32,289 nt of DNA, taken from assembly GCA_031260685.1 (NCBI GenBank), contig JAISLB010000070.1, positions 1 through 32,289 of the forward strand, given 5' to 3'. Origin of the DNA: Oscillospiraceae bacterium (GTDB lineage: Bacteria; Bacillota; Clostridia; Oscillospirales; Oscillospiraceae). The position numbers were made by a program, and so were the translations under genes. The first letter of the stretch is position 1; every line of letters starts with the position of its first letter. This document shows, one piece after another, positions 1 to 8,328 of this stretch. The notes beneath the pieces were generated by a model. That model searched no databases. It worked only from the letters and a program-made list of their open reading frames with translations, and was not told the origin of the DNA.

Positions 1-1349
1 AAAACGGAAAAATTGAACTTGAAACTAACCAAATCGTCGCGATCTATAAAGAAACACAGCTTCGTAACGCTTATTTTGTAAGCTCAAAAGGAAACGACGC
101 CTTTTCAATAACAAAGGCAATAGCAATTGACCCGTGGATTTTCAAGGCTTACAGTTGGGGTACGGATTATTATACATTAGCCGAGGATTCCGGCTATACG
201 GATACAAATATGATTGCGAAAAAAGCCACCGACGTAACAGTTTCCGCGTCGGGCGTTAATCCAGTAGAAAAAGAACGCGTCATAAAAATAGACGGTGTTA
301 ACTATCTTTATGACGGTACCAACGGTTCGCTGAACAGCACCCTCAGCGGACAAATATTTGAAACGCCTACTTCTGTAACCAATATAGGTATCGGCACAAA
401 ATTCAAGGTCTTGCCGAACGCTGGAGTTCCCTCTAATTCCCCGCTTTCAGAGCTGATACTCAACGCTACGGCAGGCGGAACGCTTGACATATCAATATCT
501 ACAGACTTCAGTTCACCGTTTACAATAACGAGCGCAAGCGGAACCATAACCTTAAGCGGCCAAGCAAACAGCACAAACTTAATGCTATCCGGAAATTTTG
601 AGTTTGTCAATAGTTTCAGCGCGGGAAACAAAACAATAACAGGTACCACCACTTTCATCGGCGGACCGCCGTCTGACGGAAAAACTATCACAACAGACGC
701 TAACAGTAAACTGACTATTACCCCCGCCATTATTATTACTGGCTCCAGCCGCTTCACTTATGACAATACAAATGCTATCTATAATTTTGAACAAGTACCC
801 TCAAGCGAGATTTCCGTACCGAACAGTGCTTCGTTTATGTTAACCAACGGTTTGCAATTAAATGCCGGAAGCGGTTCCACACTAAAGCTCTATAATACCG
901 GACTGGCTGGCCCGACTGCAGCGGCAAGTATTACAACGGCGCGTATTAGTATAGTCGGAACCGCAATACAATTTGTAACTCTGCCGAGCGATTCTGTGAC
1001 CTATAACACAAACGCGTCGTTTATACTCCCGACCGGCAACTTCAACGGACTGCAATTTAAGCCCGGCGACGGCAGCGTAAAAGCAACTATTCAGCGAATG
1101 TCACAGTATACCCCTGTTGACCTCAATGGTTATAGTGATACAATAGCTGGTGATTTACCCGTTTTACCCTATAATTTTTATTTAAGATTGGGAAACGGAA
1201 AAACAGGTTACAAAATAACAAGCTCTGGAACAGCATTAGAGTTCGACGGAAATAACTTAGAAGCTTCCGGCGCGACTTTTACAATATTGTCAGACTCCAA
1301 TATACCAATTCCTCCCCCTCCGGAAGAATCCCCGCTCTCCGGTCCCTAA
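1..1349 (+). CDS. C-terminal part of a beta-rich surface protein (5' end off the window)
   Basis: The ORF track starts this at an internal ATG (210), but the same frame is open back to base 3, so the gene is cut by the left edge and the 210 start is unlikely. About 449 residues are visible. They are rich in Ser, Thr, Asn and Gly, with alternating hydrophobic residues and no Cys, the look of a secreted beta-helix or beta-sandwich adhesin. The C-terminus is proline-rich (PIPPPPEESPLSGP) and has no LPXTG motif or visible membrane anchor, so any anchoring domain would be in the missing N-terminal part. The base composition looks more AT-rich than in the following genes. The stop codon lies within the ribosome site of tcdA. 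I do not recognise a named family; surface location is inferred from composition. Confidence 0.7.
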   Translation, partial: NGKIELETNQIVAIYKETQLRNAYFVSSKGNDAFSITKAIAIDPWIFKAYSWGTDYYTLAEDSGYTDTNMIAKKATDVTVSASGVNPVEKERVIKIDGVNYLYDGTNGSLNSTLSGQIFETPTSVTNIGIGTKFKVLPNAGVPSNSPLSELILNATAGGTLDISISTDFSSPFTITSASGTITLSGQANSTNLMLSGNFEFVNSFSAGNKTITGTTTFIGGPPSDGKTITTDANSKLTITPAIIITGSSRFTYDNTNAIYNFEQVPSSEISVPNSASFMLTNGLQLNAGSGSTLKLYNTGLAGPTAAASITTARISIVGTAIQFVTLPSDSVTYNTNASFILPTGNFNGLQFKPGDGSVKATIQRMSQYTPVDLNGYSDTIAGDLPVLPYNFYLRLGNGKTGYKITSSGTALEFDGNNLEASGATFTILSDSNIPIPPPPEESPLSGP

Positions 1350-1362
1350 GGAGACCCTACGT

Positions 1363-2112
1363 ATGAATCAGTTCTCACGTTCCGCGCTTATGTTTGGCGC
1401 TGACGCTATTGCACGGCTTACCGCCTCCCGCGTTGCCTTATTCGGCGCGGGGGGCGTAGGCTCGTACTGTGCGGAGTCGCTCATTCGCGGGGGTCTCGGT
1501 GCGCTCGACATCATCGACGACGACAGAGTTTGCGTGACTAACCTCAACCGCCAGCTCGAGGCAACGCGGAAAACTATCGGAAGCTACAAGGCTGACGCAC
1601 TCCGCGACAGGCTGCTTGAGATTAACCCGAAAGCAGCGATTGTAACGCGCAAGATGTTCTATCTGCCTGATACGGAGCTTGACCTCACGCAATACGACTA
1701 CGTCATTGACGCGGTAGATACAGTAGCTGCGAAGCTTGACCTCGCTCAAAACTGCGAACGGCTCGGGGTTCCGCTGATAGCCGCTATGGGAGCCGGGAAC
1801 AAGCTCGACCCTACGCGCTTTGAGGTTGCCGACATCTACGAAACCTCCGAGTGTCCGCTATGCCGCGTAATGCGCAAGGAGCTTAGGCGCAGAAGCGTCA
1901 AAGCTCTCAAAGTAGTCTACTCGCGGGAGGAACCGCTTACGCCGATAGAAACGGAGGAGCTGAGCTGCAAGAAAAACTGCGTCTGTCCCCCCGGAACCGA
2001 GCGCAAATGCACCGACAGGCGCGCGATTCCCGCGAGTAACAGCTTCGTTCCGCCCGTTGTGGGCTTCATACTTGCGGGAGAAGTCATCAAGCGGCTGTCA
2101 GGCGTAAAATAA
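1363..2112 (+). CDS. tcdA: tRNA threonylcarbamoyladenosine dehydratase (ThiF/E1-like)
   Basis: A 249-residue E1-like adenylating enzyme. The family cyclises the t6A base at position 37 of ANN-decoding tRNAs to ct6A, using ATP in the cytoplasm. The nucleotide-binding loop GAGGVGS is at residues 28-34, the acidic IDDD follows at about 51-54 and NLNRQ at 60-64, the usual ThiF-fold order. The block CRVMRKELRRR followed by LKVVYSREEP is typical of TcdA rather than of MoeB or ThiF. The C-terminal half carries several Cys (ECPLC, KKNCVC, RKC). Length is normal. The ATG at 1363 has an AAGGAG ribosome site that overlaps the stop of the preceding gene. The sulfur-acceptor partners (CsdA/CsdE) are not in the window. 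Confidence 0.9.
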   Translation: MNQFSRSALMFGADAIARLTASRVALFGAGGVGSYCAESLIRGGLGALDIIDDDRVCVTNLNRQLEATRKTIGSYKADALRDRLLEINPKAAIVTRKMFYLPDTELDLTQYDYVIDAVDTVAAKLDLAQNCERLGVPLIAAMGAGNKLDPTRFEVADIYETSECPLCRVMRKELRRRSVKALKVVYSREEPLTPIETEELSCKKNCVCPPGTERKCTDRRAIPASNSFVPPVVGFILAGEVIKRLSGVK

Positions 2113-2174
2113 CGTGCAGCGCGGGCTAATATTTTGCCGTTCAGGGCAGATTTCATCAATGCGGGAGTGTCACT

Positions 2175-5100
2175 ATGTCAGTTCAATTCACGGCAAGTCA
2201 GGAATCGGCAATAAGTTACCGCGGTGAGAAACCGCTGCTGATTTCCGCATCCGCGGGTTCCGGTAAGACCACCGTTCTCGTAGAGCGCATATTGCGTAAA
2301 GTTATTGAGGGAACGGACGTAAGCCGCTTCCTCGTGATAACGTTCACCAGAAACGCGGCTGCAAAACTTCGGAGCGATATTATCGAGGCGCTAAATGATA
2401 AGCTCTCGAAAGTACACGGAGACGAGGAAATCTATTTCAGACGGCAGGTTCAGCAAGCGTATACGGCGCAAATCAGCACAATCCACTCTTTCTGCGGAAC
2501 GCTTCTGCGGGAGTTTGCGCAAAAGCTCGAGATTAGACCGGATTTCCGTCAAATGGAAAACGCGGAAACGGCTGCGCTCCGAGAGAAAATACTCGGCGAA
2601 TTGCTTGACAGCTATTACGACAGTGAAAGTCCCGAGTTTCTCAAGCTTGCGGACATATTCTCCGGAACTGTCAACGATGAGGATTTTGCGGACTCGCTGC
2701 TTGCGGTCTATGACAGGCTCCAAAGTTTAGCGGATCCGCGGGAGCGGCTTGAGCGCGCAATCAACGGTTCCGATAATGAACACGTTGATTATCTGCTTCG
2801 CCATATCGCGGAATTTGCGGATAAATCGCTTGTGTGGCTTACGGAGGAGCGGACGCTGCTTAACAGTTCAATCTACAAGAAAGCTCTCGGCTGCTTGGAC
2901 TATACTATTGACGCGCTCACAAAACTGCGCGGACGCTGCGGCAGTTGGGACGATGTACGCGAAGTCCTGTTTGGCGGCTGTGACATTAGGTGGAGCGCGG
3001 GGATAACGGACGAAGTAACCGCCGGAGCCAAGTTCGCCCGTGATACCGTGAAAAATGAGTGGAACCGCTTCCGCGATGAAATATGGAGCGCGGCGGAGAA
3101 AACTCTTGCAGCGGAAGATGCTTCCGCGGACGAACTCTCGCGTGCGTTTTTTACAATCTTGCGCGATTTCGGAGAAGTTTTCGCGGAGGAGAAAAAAGCC
3201 CGGGGAGCCCTTGACTTCGCTGATTTGGAGCATCTAACGATAAAGCTTCTGCGTAATCCCGAGGTTGCGGCTAGGGCGGCTTCGCGTTACAGCGAGATTT
3301 TGGTTGACGAATTTCAGGACATAAATCCCGCTCAGGACGAGCTGTTCACGCTGCTCCGGAACGGCGCGTCGGCGGCGTTTACAGCTGTCGGAGATATTAA
3401 GCAGAGCATATACAGATTCAGACGTGCAGACCCCGGAATTTTCCTCAACTACTTCGATAGCCCGGATTTTGAGGTTATCTATCTTCAAGAGAATTTTCGT
3501 TCTACCGCGGAGATTATCGGAACGGTCAACACAGTTTTCCGCAGTCTGATGTCTAAGGAATTCGGAGACATCGACTACAACGAAAAAGCTGAATTGAAAC
3601 CCGGACGTGAGTTCCCGGTATCTTTCACTCCGCGGCTGATACAGATTAACACTCCGGTGGGCGGCGAACGAATCCCGCACGAAGCGAAATACGCCGCGCA
3701 GCTGATACATAAGCTGATTACCGAAGAAGGATACGCCTATTCTGACATCTCAATTATCCTGCGAGCCACCAAAGACAAGAGTCTGCACTATGTCAACGCG
3801 CTGCGGGCTTACGGAATCCCCGCGAGTGACAGCAAACGTTCAGATTTTTTTGCCCGCGATGAGATAATGCTGCTTTTGTCATATTTGCAGATAATCGACA
3901 ATCCTCGTCAGGACGTGCCGCTTATTGCGGTTCTGTGTTCACCGCTGTACCTGTTTGACCCGTCAGAGCTTGCGGAAATCCGCGAAAGCAAAAACGGCGT
4001 TAGCTTCTACGAAGCGGTCTGGGAAGCTCAAAACAGCAAGAATGAGATTTTAGCGGAGAAGTGCAATAGGTTCCTGCTCAATCTGCGGGACCTTAGAGTG
4101 TACGCGTCCGATGTAACCAGCGATAGGCTGATAAGCAAAATTGACGAGTATACGCACTTTACGGATATTTACGCCGGAGCGGACAGCCGCGAATTGTATG
4201 TGCGTTTGCTGAATACCGCGGCAAGTTTTGAGAGCAACGGTTACAAAGGCTTGTTCCTCTTCCTGCAGCGTTTAGCGCAGATGAAAGCCGCCTCGGAAGA
4301 ACCGCCCGGCGCAGCGGGAGCTTCTGACAGCGTCATTATACAGTCTGTCCATAGCTCAAAAGGTCTCGAATATAAAGTCGTAATAGCGGCTGACTTAGCG
4401 GGAGAATTCGCGTTTTTAAGACACGATTCGGACGTCCTGTTTCATCCGCAGATTGGGCTTGGGATTGATATAACCGACAAGAAACGCGGAACAAAGCATA
4501 TCTCGCGCCGTAAGTTCGCTATTGCGGAACTGACTAACAGCGAAGAATTTGCGGAAGCGCAGCGTCTGCTCTACGTAATGTTAACCCGTGCGGAGGAGCG
4601 GCTTTACATCTTGGCTTCAATAACCCGCGGCAAGACCGACTGGACATATAAAAATCTTGAAGTATTGAATCCGCTGACGCTCAAAAGCGTAAACAAACCG
4701 CGTGACTGGCTGCTGAACATTCTTGACGCGGAGATTGCGGAATTTACCGATGAAGCGCTTCCCGTGCAGATTCCGCAAGTAAGCGAACCCGCGGAGGAAG
4801 AAGCGCTTCCCGCCGAGGACAAGATACCGCGGCTTGTAAGCGTTCCGGTTTCTATCGTTCCTACTAAGCTCTCCGCCTCACAGCTTAAAGGCGACGATAA
4901 CACTTTCAGGGGTACGGTATTCTCACAGCCGAATTTTCTCAAAGGAAAGGAACTCTCGGCAACCGACAAGGGTACTGCTCTCCATCTCGCGATGCAGCAT
5001 ATAGATTTTGCTAAAACGTCAACGCTTGCGGACATACGGAGCGACATTGAGCGCCAACGGCTTGCGCGCTACCTAACTGACGAGCAAGCAGCCGTAGTTG

Positions 5101-5474
5101 ACGCTGACAAGCTGCTTTCGTTTTTTGCGAGTACGCTCGGCGCGGAGGTTCTTGCGGCAAAGCGGAGCTGGCGTGAGCTGCGCTTCTCGCTCCTTGTCCC
5201 CGCCGGTATCTTAGGTTTAGAGCATATCCCGGAGGACGTCAGGGACACCGTAATCTTACAGGGAATAGCGGATCTATGCTTCGAAACCTCTCAGGGACTG
5301 ACGATAGTTGACTTCAAAACGGACCATATCAGTGCAGAACAGCTCCCGGCAAGGATTGAATACTACCGGGGACAGCTCAAAGCGTATGAGATAGCGCTAA
5401 GCCGGGTGCTGAAAATTCCGGTCACACGGAGTGTTATATACTTTTTTTCGATAGAAAGGGCAGAATATTTATGA
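2175..5474 (+). CDS. addA: ATP-dependent helicase/nuclease subunit A
   Basis: A 1099-residue UvrD/RecB-type helicase with a C-terminal nuclease. In the AddAB complex AddA unwinds and cuts double-strand ends to start recombinational repair. Superfamily 1 motifs appear in order: Walker A SASAGSGKTT (about 24-33), ITFTRNAAAKL, DEFQD (about 378), GDIKQSIYRFR, ENFRS, SVHSSKGLEYK (about 725) and VMLTRAEERLY. Near the C-terminus GIADL followed by IVDFKTD (about 1044-1050) gives the PD-(D/E)XK nuclease site. It is somewhat shorter than the Bacillus protein (about 1230). The ATG at 2175 follows GGGAG. Its usual partner addB is not upstream; tcdA is there instead. The stop overlaps the next start as ATGA, so downstream translation is probably coupled. 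Confidence 0.92.
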   Translation: MSVQFTASQESAISYRGEKPLLISASAGSGKTTVLVERILRKVIEGTDVSRFLVITFTRNAAAKLRSDIIEALNDKLSKVHGDEEIYFRRQVQQAYTAQISTIHSFCGTLLREFAQKLEIRPDFRQMENAETAALREKILGELLDSYYDSESPEFLKLADIFSGTVNDEDFADSLLAVYDRLQSLADPRERLERAINGSDNEHVDYLLRHIAEFADKSLVWLTEERTLLNSSIYKKALGCLDYTIDALTKLRGRCGSWDDVREVLFGGCDIRWSAGITDEVTAGAKFARDTVKNEWNRFRDEIWSAAEKTLAAEDASADELSRAFFTILRDFGEVFAEEKKARGALDFADLEHLTIKLLRNPEVAARAASRYSEILVDEFQDINPAQDELFTLLRNGASAAFTAVGDIKQSIYRFRRADPGIFLNYFDSPDFEVIYLQENFRSTAEIIGTVNTVFRSLMSKEFGDIDYNEKAELKPGREFPVSFTPRLIQINTPVGGERIPHEAKYAAQLIHKLITEEGYAYSDISIILRATKDKSLHYVNALRAYGIPASDSKRSDFFARDEIMLLLSYLQIIDNPRQDVPLIAVLCSPLYLFDPSELAEIRESKNGVSFYEAVWEAQNSKNEILAEKCNRFLLNLRDLRVYASDVTSDRLISKIDEYTHFTDIYAGADSRELYVRLLNTAASFESNGYKGLFLFLQRLAQMKAASEEPPGAAGASDSVIIQSVHSSKGLEYKVVIAADLAGEFAFLRHDSDVLFHPQIGLGIDITDKKRGTKHISRRKFAIAELTNSEEFAEAQRLLYVMLTRAEERLYILASITRGKTDWTYKNLEVLNPLTLKSVNKPRDWLLNILDAEIAEFTDEALPVQIPQVSEPAEEEALPAEDKIPRLVSVPVSIVPTKLSASQLKGDDNTFRGTVFSQPNFLKGKELSATDKGTALHLAMQHIDFAKTSTLADIRSDIERQRLARYLTDEQAAVVDADKLLSFFASTLGAEVLAAKRSWRELRFSLLVPAGILGLEHIPEDVRDTVILQGIADLCFETSQGLTIVDFKTDHISAEQLPARIEYYRGQLKAYEIALSRVLKIPVTRSVIYFFSIERAEYL

Positions 5475-5875
5475 CTCATAAGCGGCAGATACCCGGCTAT
5501 GTCTATGAACATCTGGGCTTCGTACATAGCGAATACGATATAAAGTGCCTGCTGCTGTTTGCCTTGGAGCATTGCGGGCGTTGGATTCATCTCTCGTCCC
5601 TGACTGAAATCGCGCTCGGAGCTGACGGAGGTTTCACATATTTCGATATGGTCGAGGCGCTGACAAGCCTCGTAAAACTCGGTTTGGCGGAAAACCGCGA
5701 GGACTGCGGACAGTTTTACCGCGTGACGGATAAAGGCACGGAACTGAACGATATCACACGCCGCGACGTCGAGTTTACCGTAAGGCGCGCGGTACGAAAA
5801 ATCTCCGCGAGACGCTACTTCGAGGATATACTGTTAAAGCACAATCTGCCGCCGAAGGAACTGGAGCAACGATAA
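5471..5875 (+). CDS. small winged-helix-like protein (DUF4364-like)
   Basis: A 134-residue protein between addA and a MutS-like gene, overlapping addA by 4 bases (ATGA) and the next start by 1 base (TAATG), which argues for co-translation. Residues about 15-75 have the helix-helix-helix-wing pattern of a winged helix (LLLFALEHCG, LSSLTEIAL, FDMVEALTSLVKLGLAEN, FYRVTDKG). The remainder is a charged helical tail (DVEFTVRRAVRKISARRYFEDIL). The layout resembles the DUF4364 family of Firmicutes, but I recall this only by pattern. A DNA-binding role is inferred; no target is known. Confidence 0.75.
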   Translation: MTHKRQIPGYVYEHLGFVHSEYDIKCLLLFALEHCGRWIHLSSLTEIALGADGGFTYFDMVEALTSLVKLGLAENREDCGQFYRVTDKGTELNDITRRDVEFTVRRAVRKISARRYFEDILLKHNLPPKELEQR

Positions 5876-7254
5876 TGAATTTCAGCCTACTTTTTCCTAA
5901 CGCCGAGAGTTCGCGCGGCAGACCCGCAGGTGTATTTGCGTTTCGCGATTTAGCTCTTGACAAGATTTGCGCGCGTTTTTCGCAGATACAGAGCGAGACA
6001 GATACGTTTCTGCTTGTTCTAAGTGAACAGGGGCTGACAGCCGAAACAATAACCTACCGGCAGGAGATTTTTACGGACTTCGCGGAGAAGCCGCGGCTCC
6101 TGTCCGATTTGCGCACCTTATTCGGAGGTTACGACAGTTTACGGGCGGATTGGGCGGAACTTGCGCACTCCAGCGGCGGTTACTCCGCGCTGAAAGTTAC
6201 GGCGGCTTTTGCTCGCAGGACTTGCGCTCATTTCAAGGCTTTGTCGCAGGTTCTAGCGGAGTATACGCTCAATTCGCGGGGACTGACCGCAATACGCGAG
6301 TATTTTGCTAAACTCGGGGCTGACAGTTCACTCGCGGAAATCGCGGAGATTGCGGCACTTTTTACGAAGGATAGCGCGGAGGATTATACGTGGAGCATAA
6401 ACGCCGCGTCCGACGAAAAGCTCCGTATTATTCACGCGGGGGTTACGGACGTTTCGGAGCTTGAAGCGGAGAGTGTGCGGAAGCGCGTTCTCGGCATCTT
6501 CAAAAAGAAGGAAACCGACCTCGGAGGTATACATCCCGAGCTTTTGCGGAATCTCCAAAATGAAGCTATCTACGAGCTTTACACAGTTTTGACTGCTATT
6601 ACAGGTGGAATCTACGAGTTCTTCCGCGGTTTATCGGAGGAGCTGACCTTTTACGCGGTAGGATTGCGTTACAGCGATTGGCTTAGGGAGAACGGACTCA
6701 CGCTGACTATGCCGGAAATCGGCGGCGCTATTGAGTACAAAGCATTGAGTGACATATATCTATTGACAGAGACTGTGCGTCCGATAGTCGCGAATGATTT
6801 CACGCTGGACGCTTCGGAATCGGGAGTCCTTATTAAAGGAGCAAACTCGAGCGGTAAAACGTCCTTCCTGCGCGGTTTGGGATTGGCGCAAAGCTTTGGG
6901 CAGGCGGGACTTCCGGTTGCGGCGGCGTTTGCGCGGCTTATCCCCGGTTCGCTCTTTACACAGTTTTCGTCGGAGGAAAAAGTCTTCGAGAAAAACGATG
7001 TCGCCGGACGCTTTGAGGGCGAAGTACAGGACCTGCGGGGGATTTTCGACGCTATCAGCGGTGATTCTCTCGTACTGCTGAACGAAACTTTTCAGACGAC
7101 AGCCTATGACGAAGCCGCGGAAGCGCTGCCGCCGATATTGCGGGAACTCACAAAGCCGGGCGCGAGGTACGTTTTGGTTACGCACCTCCCGACCGAACAT
7201 TTCGGCGCTGTACGCATATTAACCGCGGAGAATTTCACCATCAGCGATACATAA
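5875..7254 (+). CDS. MutS-like ATPase (first of two paralogs)
   Basis: A 459-residue protein with the MutS clamp/lever and ATPase parts but no mismatch-binding N-terminal domain. Walker A is GANSSGKTS (about 322-330). The Walker B region is SLVLLNETFQTT (about residue 400), where MutS proper has LLDE, so the Mg-coordinating Asp is replaced by Asn. A switch histidine is present in LVTHLPTEHFG. The first 300 residues are mostly helical. It is the last gene of the addA cluster and overlaps the previous gene by 1 base. Its 3' end overlaps the convergent CAP gene by 14 bases. A paralog lies at 16369-17763. The substrate is unknown; a link to DNA ends or repair is suggested only by addA next door. 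Confidence 0.85.
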   Translation: MNFSLLFPNAESSRGRPAGVFAFRDLALDKICARFSQIQSETDTFLLVLSEQGLTAETITYRQEIFTDFAEKPRLLSDLRTLFGGYDSLRADWAELAHSSGGYSALKVTAAFARRTCAHFKALSQVLAEYTLNSRGLTAIREYFAKLGADSSLAEIAEIAALFTKDSAEDYTWSINAASDEKLRIIHAGVTDVSELEAESVRKRVLGIFKKKETDLGGIHPELLRNLQNEAIYELYTVLTAITGGIYEFFRGLSEELTFYAVGLRYSDWLRENGLTLTMPEIGGAIEYKALSDIYLLTETVRPIVANDFTLDASESGVLIKGANSSGKTSFLRGLGLAQSFGQAGLPVAAAFARLIPGSLFTQFSSEEKVFEKNDVAGRFEGEVQDLRGIFDAISGDSLVLLNETFQTTAYDEAAEALPPILRELTKPGARYVLVTHLPTEHFGAVRILTAENFTISDT

Positions 7255-8044
7255 AGCTCGGGAAAAATCCTTGCGGAACAGGTCGGGAAACGTTTACAGG
7301 CGGTGCTGTGCTTTTAGGCGGAGCGATTACAACAGGCTGCGAAACGATATCGCTCACTGCGGTCGCTTTCCGCATAAAGCTCGGGAAAAATCCGCGTTCC
7401 GGAGCCGTCAATATGATCGTAGGCGTTTCAGCAATAGGCGGTATCTCAACGACAGGCGGCGGAGTGACTACGACAGGCGGCGGAGTAACAACAACAGGCG
7501 GCGGGGTAACAACGACAGGCGGCGGTTCAGCGGGGGATGAATTGCGTGACAGTACAGTTACCGTTCCGCCGTTCCATTGGTTCGGGCTGTAGAACTCTTG
7601 CGCCCAAGCGGGGCTGTTCCCCTGCCCTACTACGTACGAGATACCGATGTATTGTACCGAGGTACTCATAATATTGGCGTAATGACCGGGGCTGTTGAGC
7701 CAGTCGCTTACAACCCGGGACGGTGTAGACTGTCCGTAAGCTATGTTCTCCGCGGCAAAGGAATACGTAACATTCAGTTCGGTAAACGCGGTAGAGAAAT
7801 AGGTACCGTTAGGACGAGTATGCGCAAATGAGGATAAAACTTCCTTAGCGCGGAGTTGAGATACTCCGTAGGCTTCCGCGGTGAATTGTAAAGCCGGAAG
7901 CCCATTTTCTGCCCTGGCAGCGTTTACTAAGTCGAATACTTCCCACTCATACGCGGAGGGTTCGGCGGAACTTGCAGAAGCGTTGAAGATAACTATGCAC
8001 GAAAGCGTCAGCAGCGCAAACAAATATGTAGCAATACGTTTCAT
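7241..8044 (-). CDS. secreted CAP-domain (YkwD/SCP-like) protein
   Basis: A 267-residue protein with a signal peptide (MKRIATYLFALLTLSCIVIFNASASS) and a CAP domain at about 32-155: VFDLVNAARAENGL, FAHTRPNG, AENIAYG and WLNSPGHYANIM are the family's helix and histidine/glutamate motifs. Next come three to four proline-rich units (TPPPVVV) encoded by 21-bp tandem repeats. The C-terminal region contains GFFPSFM twice, the second copy ending the protein (GFFPSFMYR). The start has a strong AGGAGG site 8 bases upstream. Bacterial CAP proteins of this sort are extracellular and often sporulation- or wall-related, but their biochemical role is mostly unsettled. The stop lies inside the convergent MutS-like gene. 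Confidence 0.88.
   Translation of the reverse strand: MKRIATYLFALLTLSCIVIFNASASSAEPSAYEWEVFDLVNAARAENGLPALQFTAEAYGVSQLRAKEVLSSFAHTRPNGTYFSTAFTELNVTYSFAAENIAYGQSTPSRVVSDWLNSPGHYANIMSTSVQYIGISYVVGQGNSPAWAQEFYSPNQWNGGTVTVLSRNSSPAEPPPVVVTPPPVVVTPPPVVVTPPPVVEIPPIAETPTIILTAPERGFFPSFMRKATAVSDIVSQPVVIAPPKSTAPPVNVSRPVPQGFFPSFMYR
7250..7395. repeat. 21-bp direct repeat encoding the GFFPSFM motif
   Basis: The 21-mer CATAAAGCTCGGGAAAAATC(C) occurs at 7250-7270 and again at about 7375-7395. Both copies are in the same frame of the CAP gene and encode GFFPSFM. The right-hand copy is internal and the left-hand one is the extreme C-terminus. The left copy begins inside the end of the convergent MutS-like gene, so it also encodes that gene's stop codon. 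Confidence 0.85.
7452..7528. repeat. 21-bp tandem repeat encoding proline/valine-rich linker
   Basis: Roughly three and a half copies of a 21-bp unit beginning ACAGGCGGCGG(A/G)GTAAC. On the minus strand each encodes the heptapeptide VVVTPPP in the CAP protein. The copies differ mainly at third codon positions, which suggests selection for the peptide. Copy number could vary between strains. Confidence 0.85.
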
Positions 8045-8216
8045 TATTTTTCCTCCTGCGGTGATATGTTACCGCAATATTACATTGACTGTACAATTGG
8101 CTTTATTGGGAGCGAAGCGAAGATTTGGGAGCCGTAACCTAGGTTGGTTAAATAATAACATATGTAACCGAATAGTAATAGTCCTAAAATAATGGTAATT
8201 TTATGGGATAATATGG

Positions 8217-8248
8217 TATACGCACAAAACTTTTGTTTTGTGCGTATA
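8217..8248. other. perfect 14-bp stem hairpin in the gap between SLH and CAP genes
   Basis: TATACGCACAAAAC at 8217-8230 is followed by a TTTT loop and the exact reverse complement at 8235-8248. It lies about 80 bases downstream of the stop of the minus-strand SLH gene, so a transcription end or mRNA 3'-end stabiliser is the simplest reading. Neither side carries a clear run of T, so it is not a textbook intrinsic terminator. The rest of the 284-bp gap (8045-8328) is AT-rich and contains a short AACCTAGGTT palindrome near 8138. I found no gene in it. Confidence 0.7.
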
Positions 8249-8328
8249 TTGAAGCCTATCCTCGCTTGCCGTTTGCCGACTGTTTCCGCGTGCTTAGGTT
8301 GTTATAAGCTTTATGTGCAAATATCCGC

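Noticed and set aside
2391-3237. Several 60-120-residue ORFs on both strands within addA
   Set aside because: Shadow frames without ribosome sites, overlapping conserved helicase sequence.
7271-7592. ORFs rich in RRR or TTGGG opposite the CAP gene
   Set aside because: They are shadows of the 21-bp repeats encoding the proline-rich linker.
8217-8248. Intrinsic terminator
   Set aside because: The stem is strong but no T-run follows on either strand, so I list it only as a hairpin.
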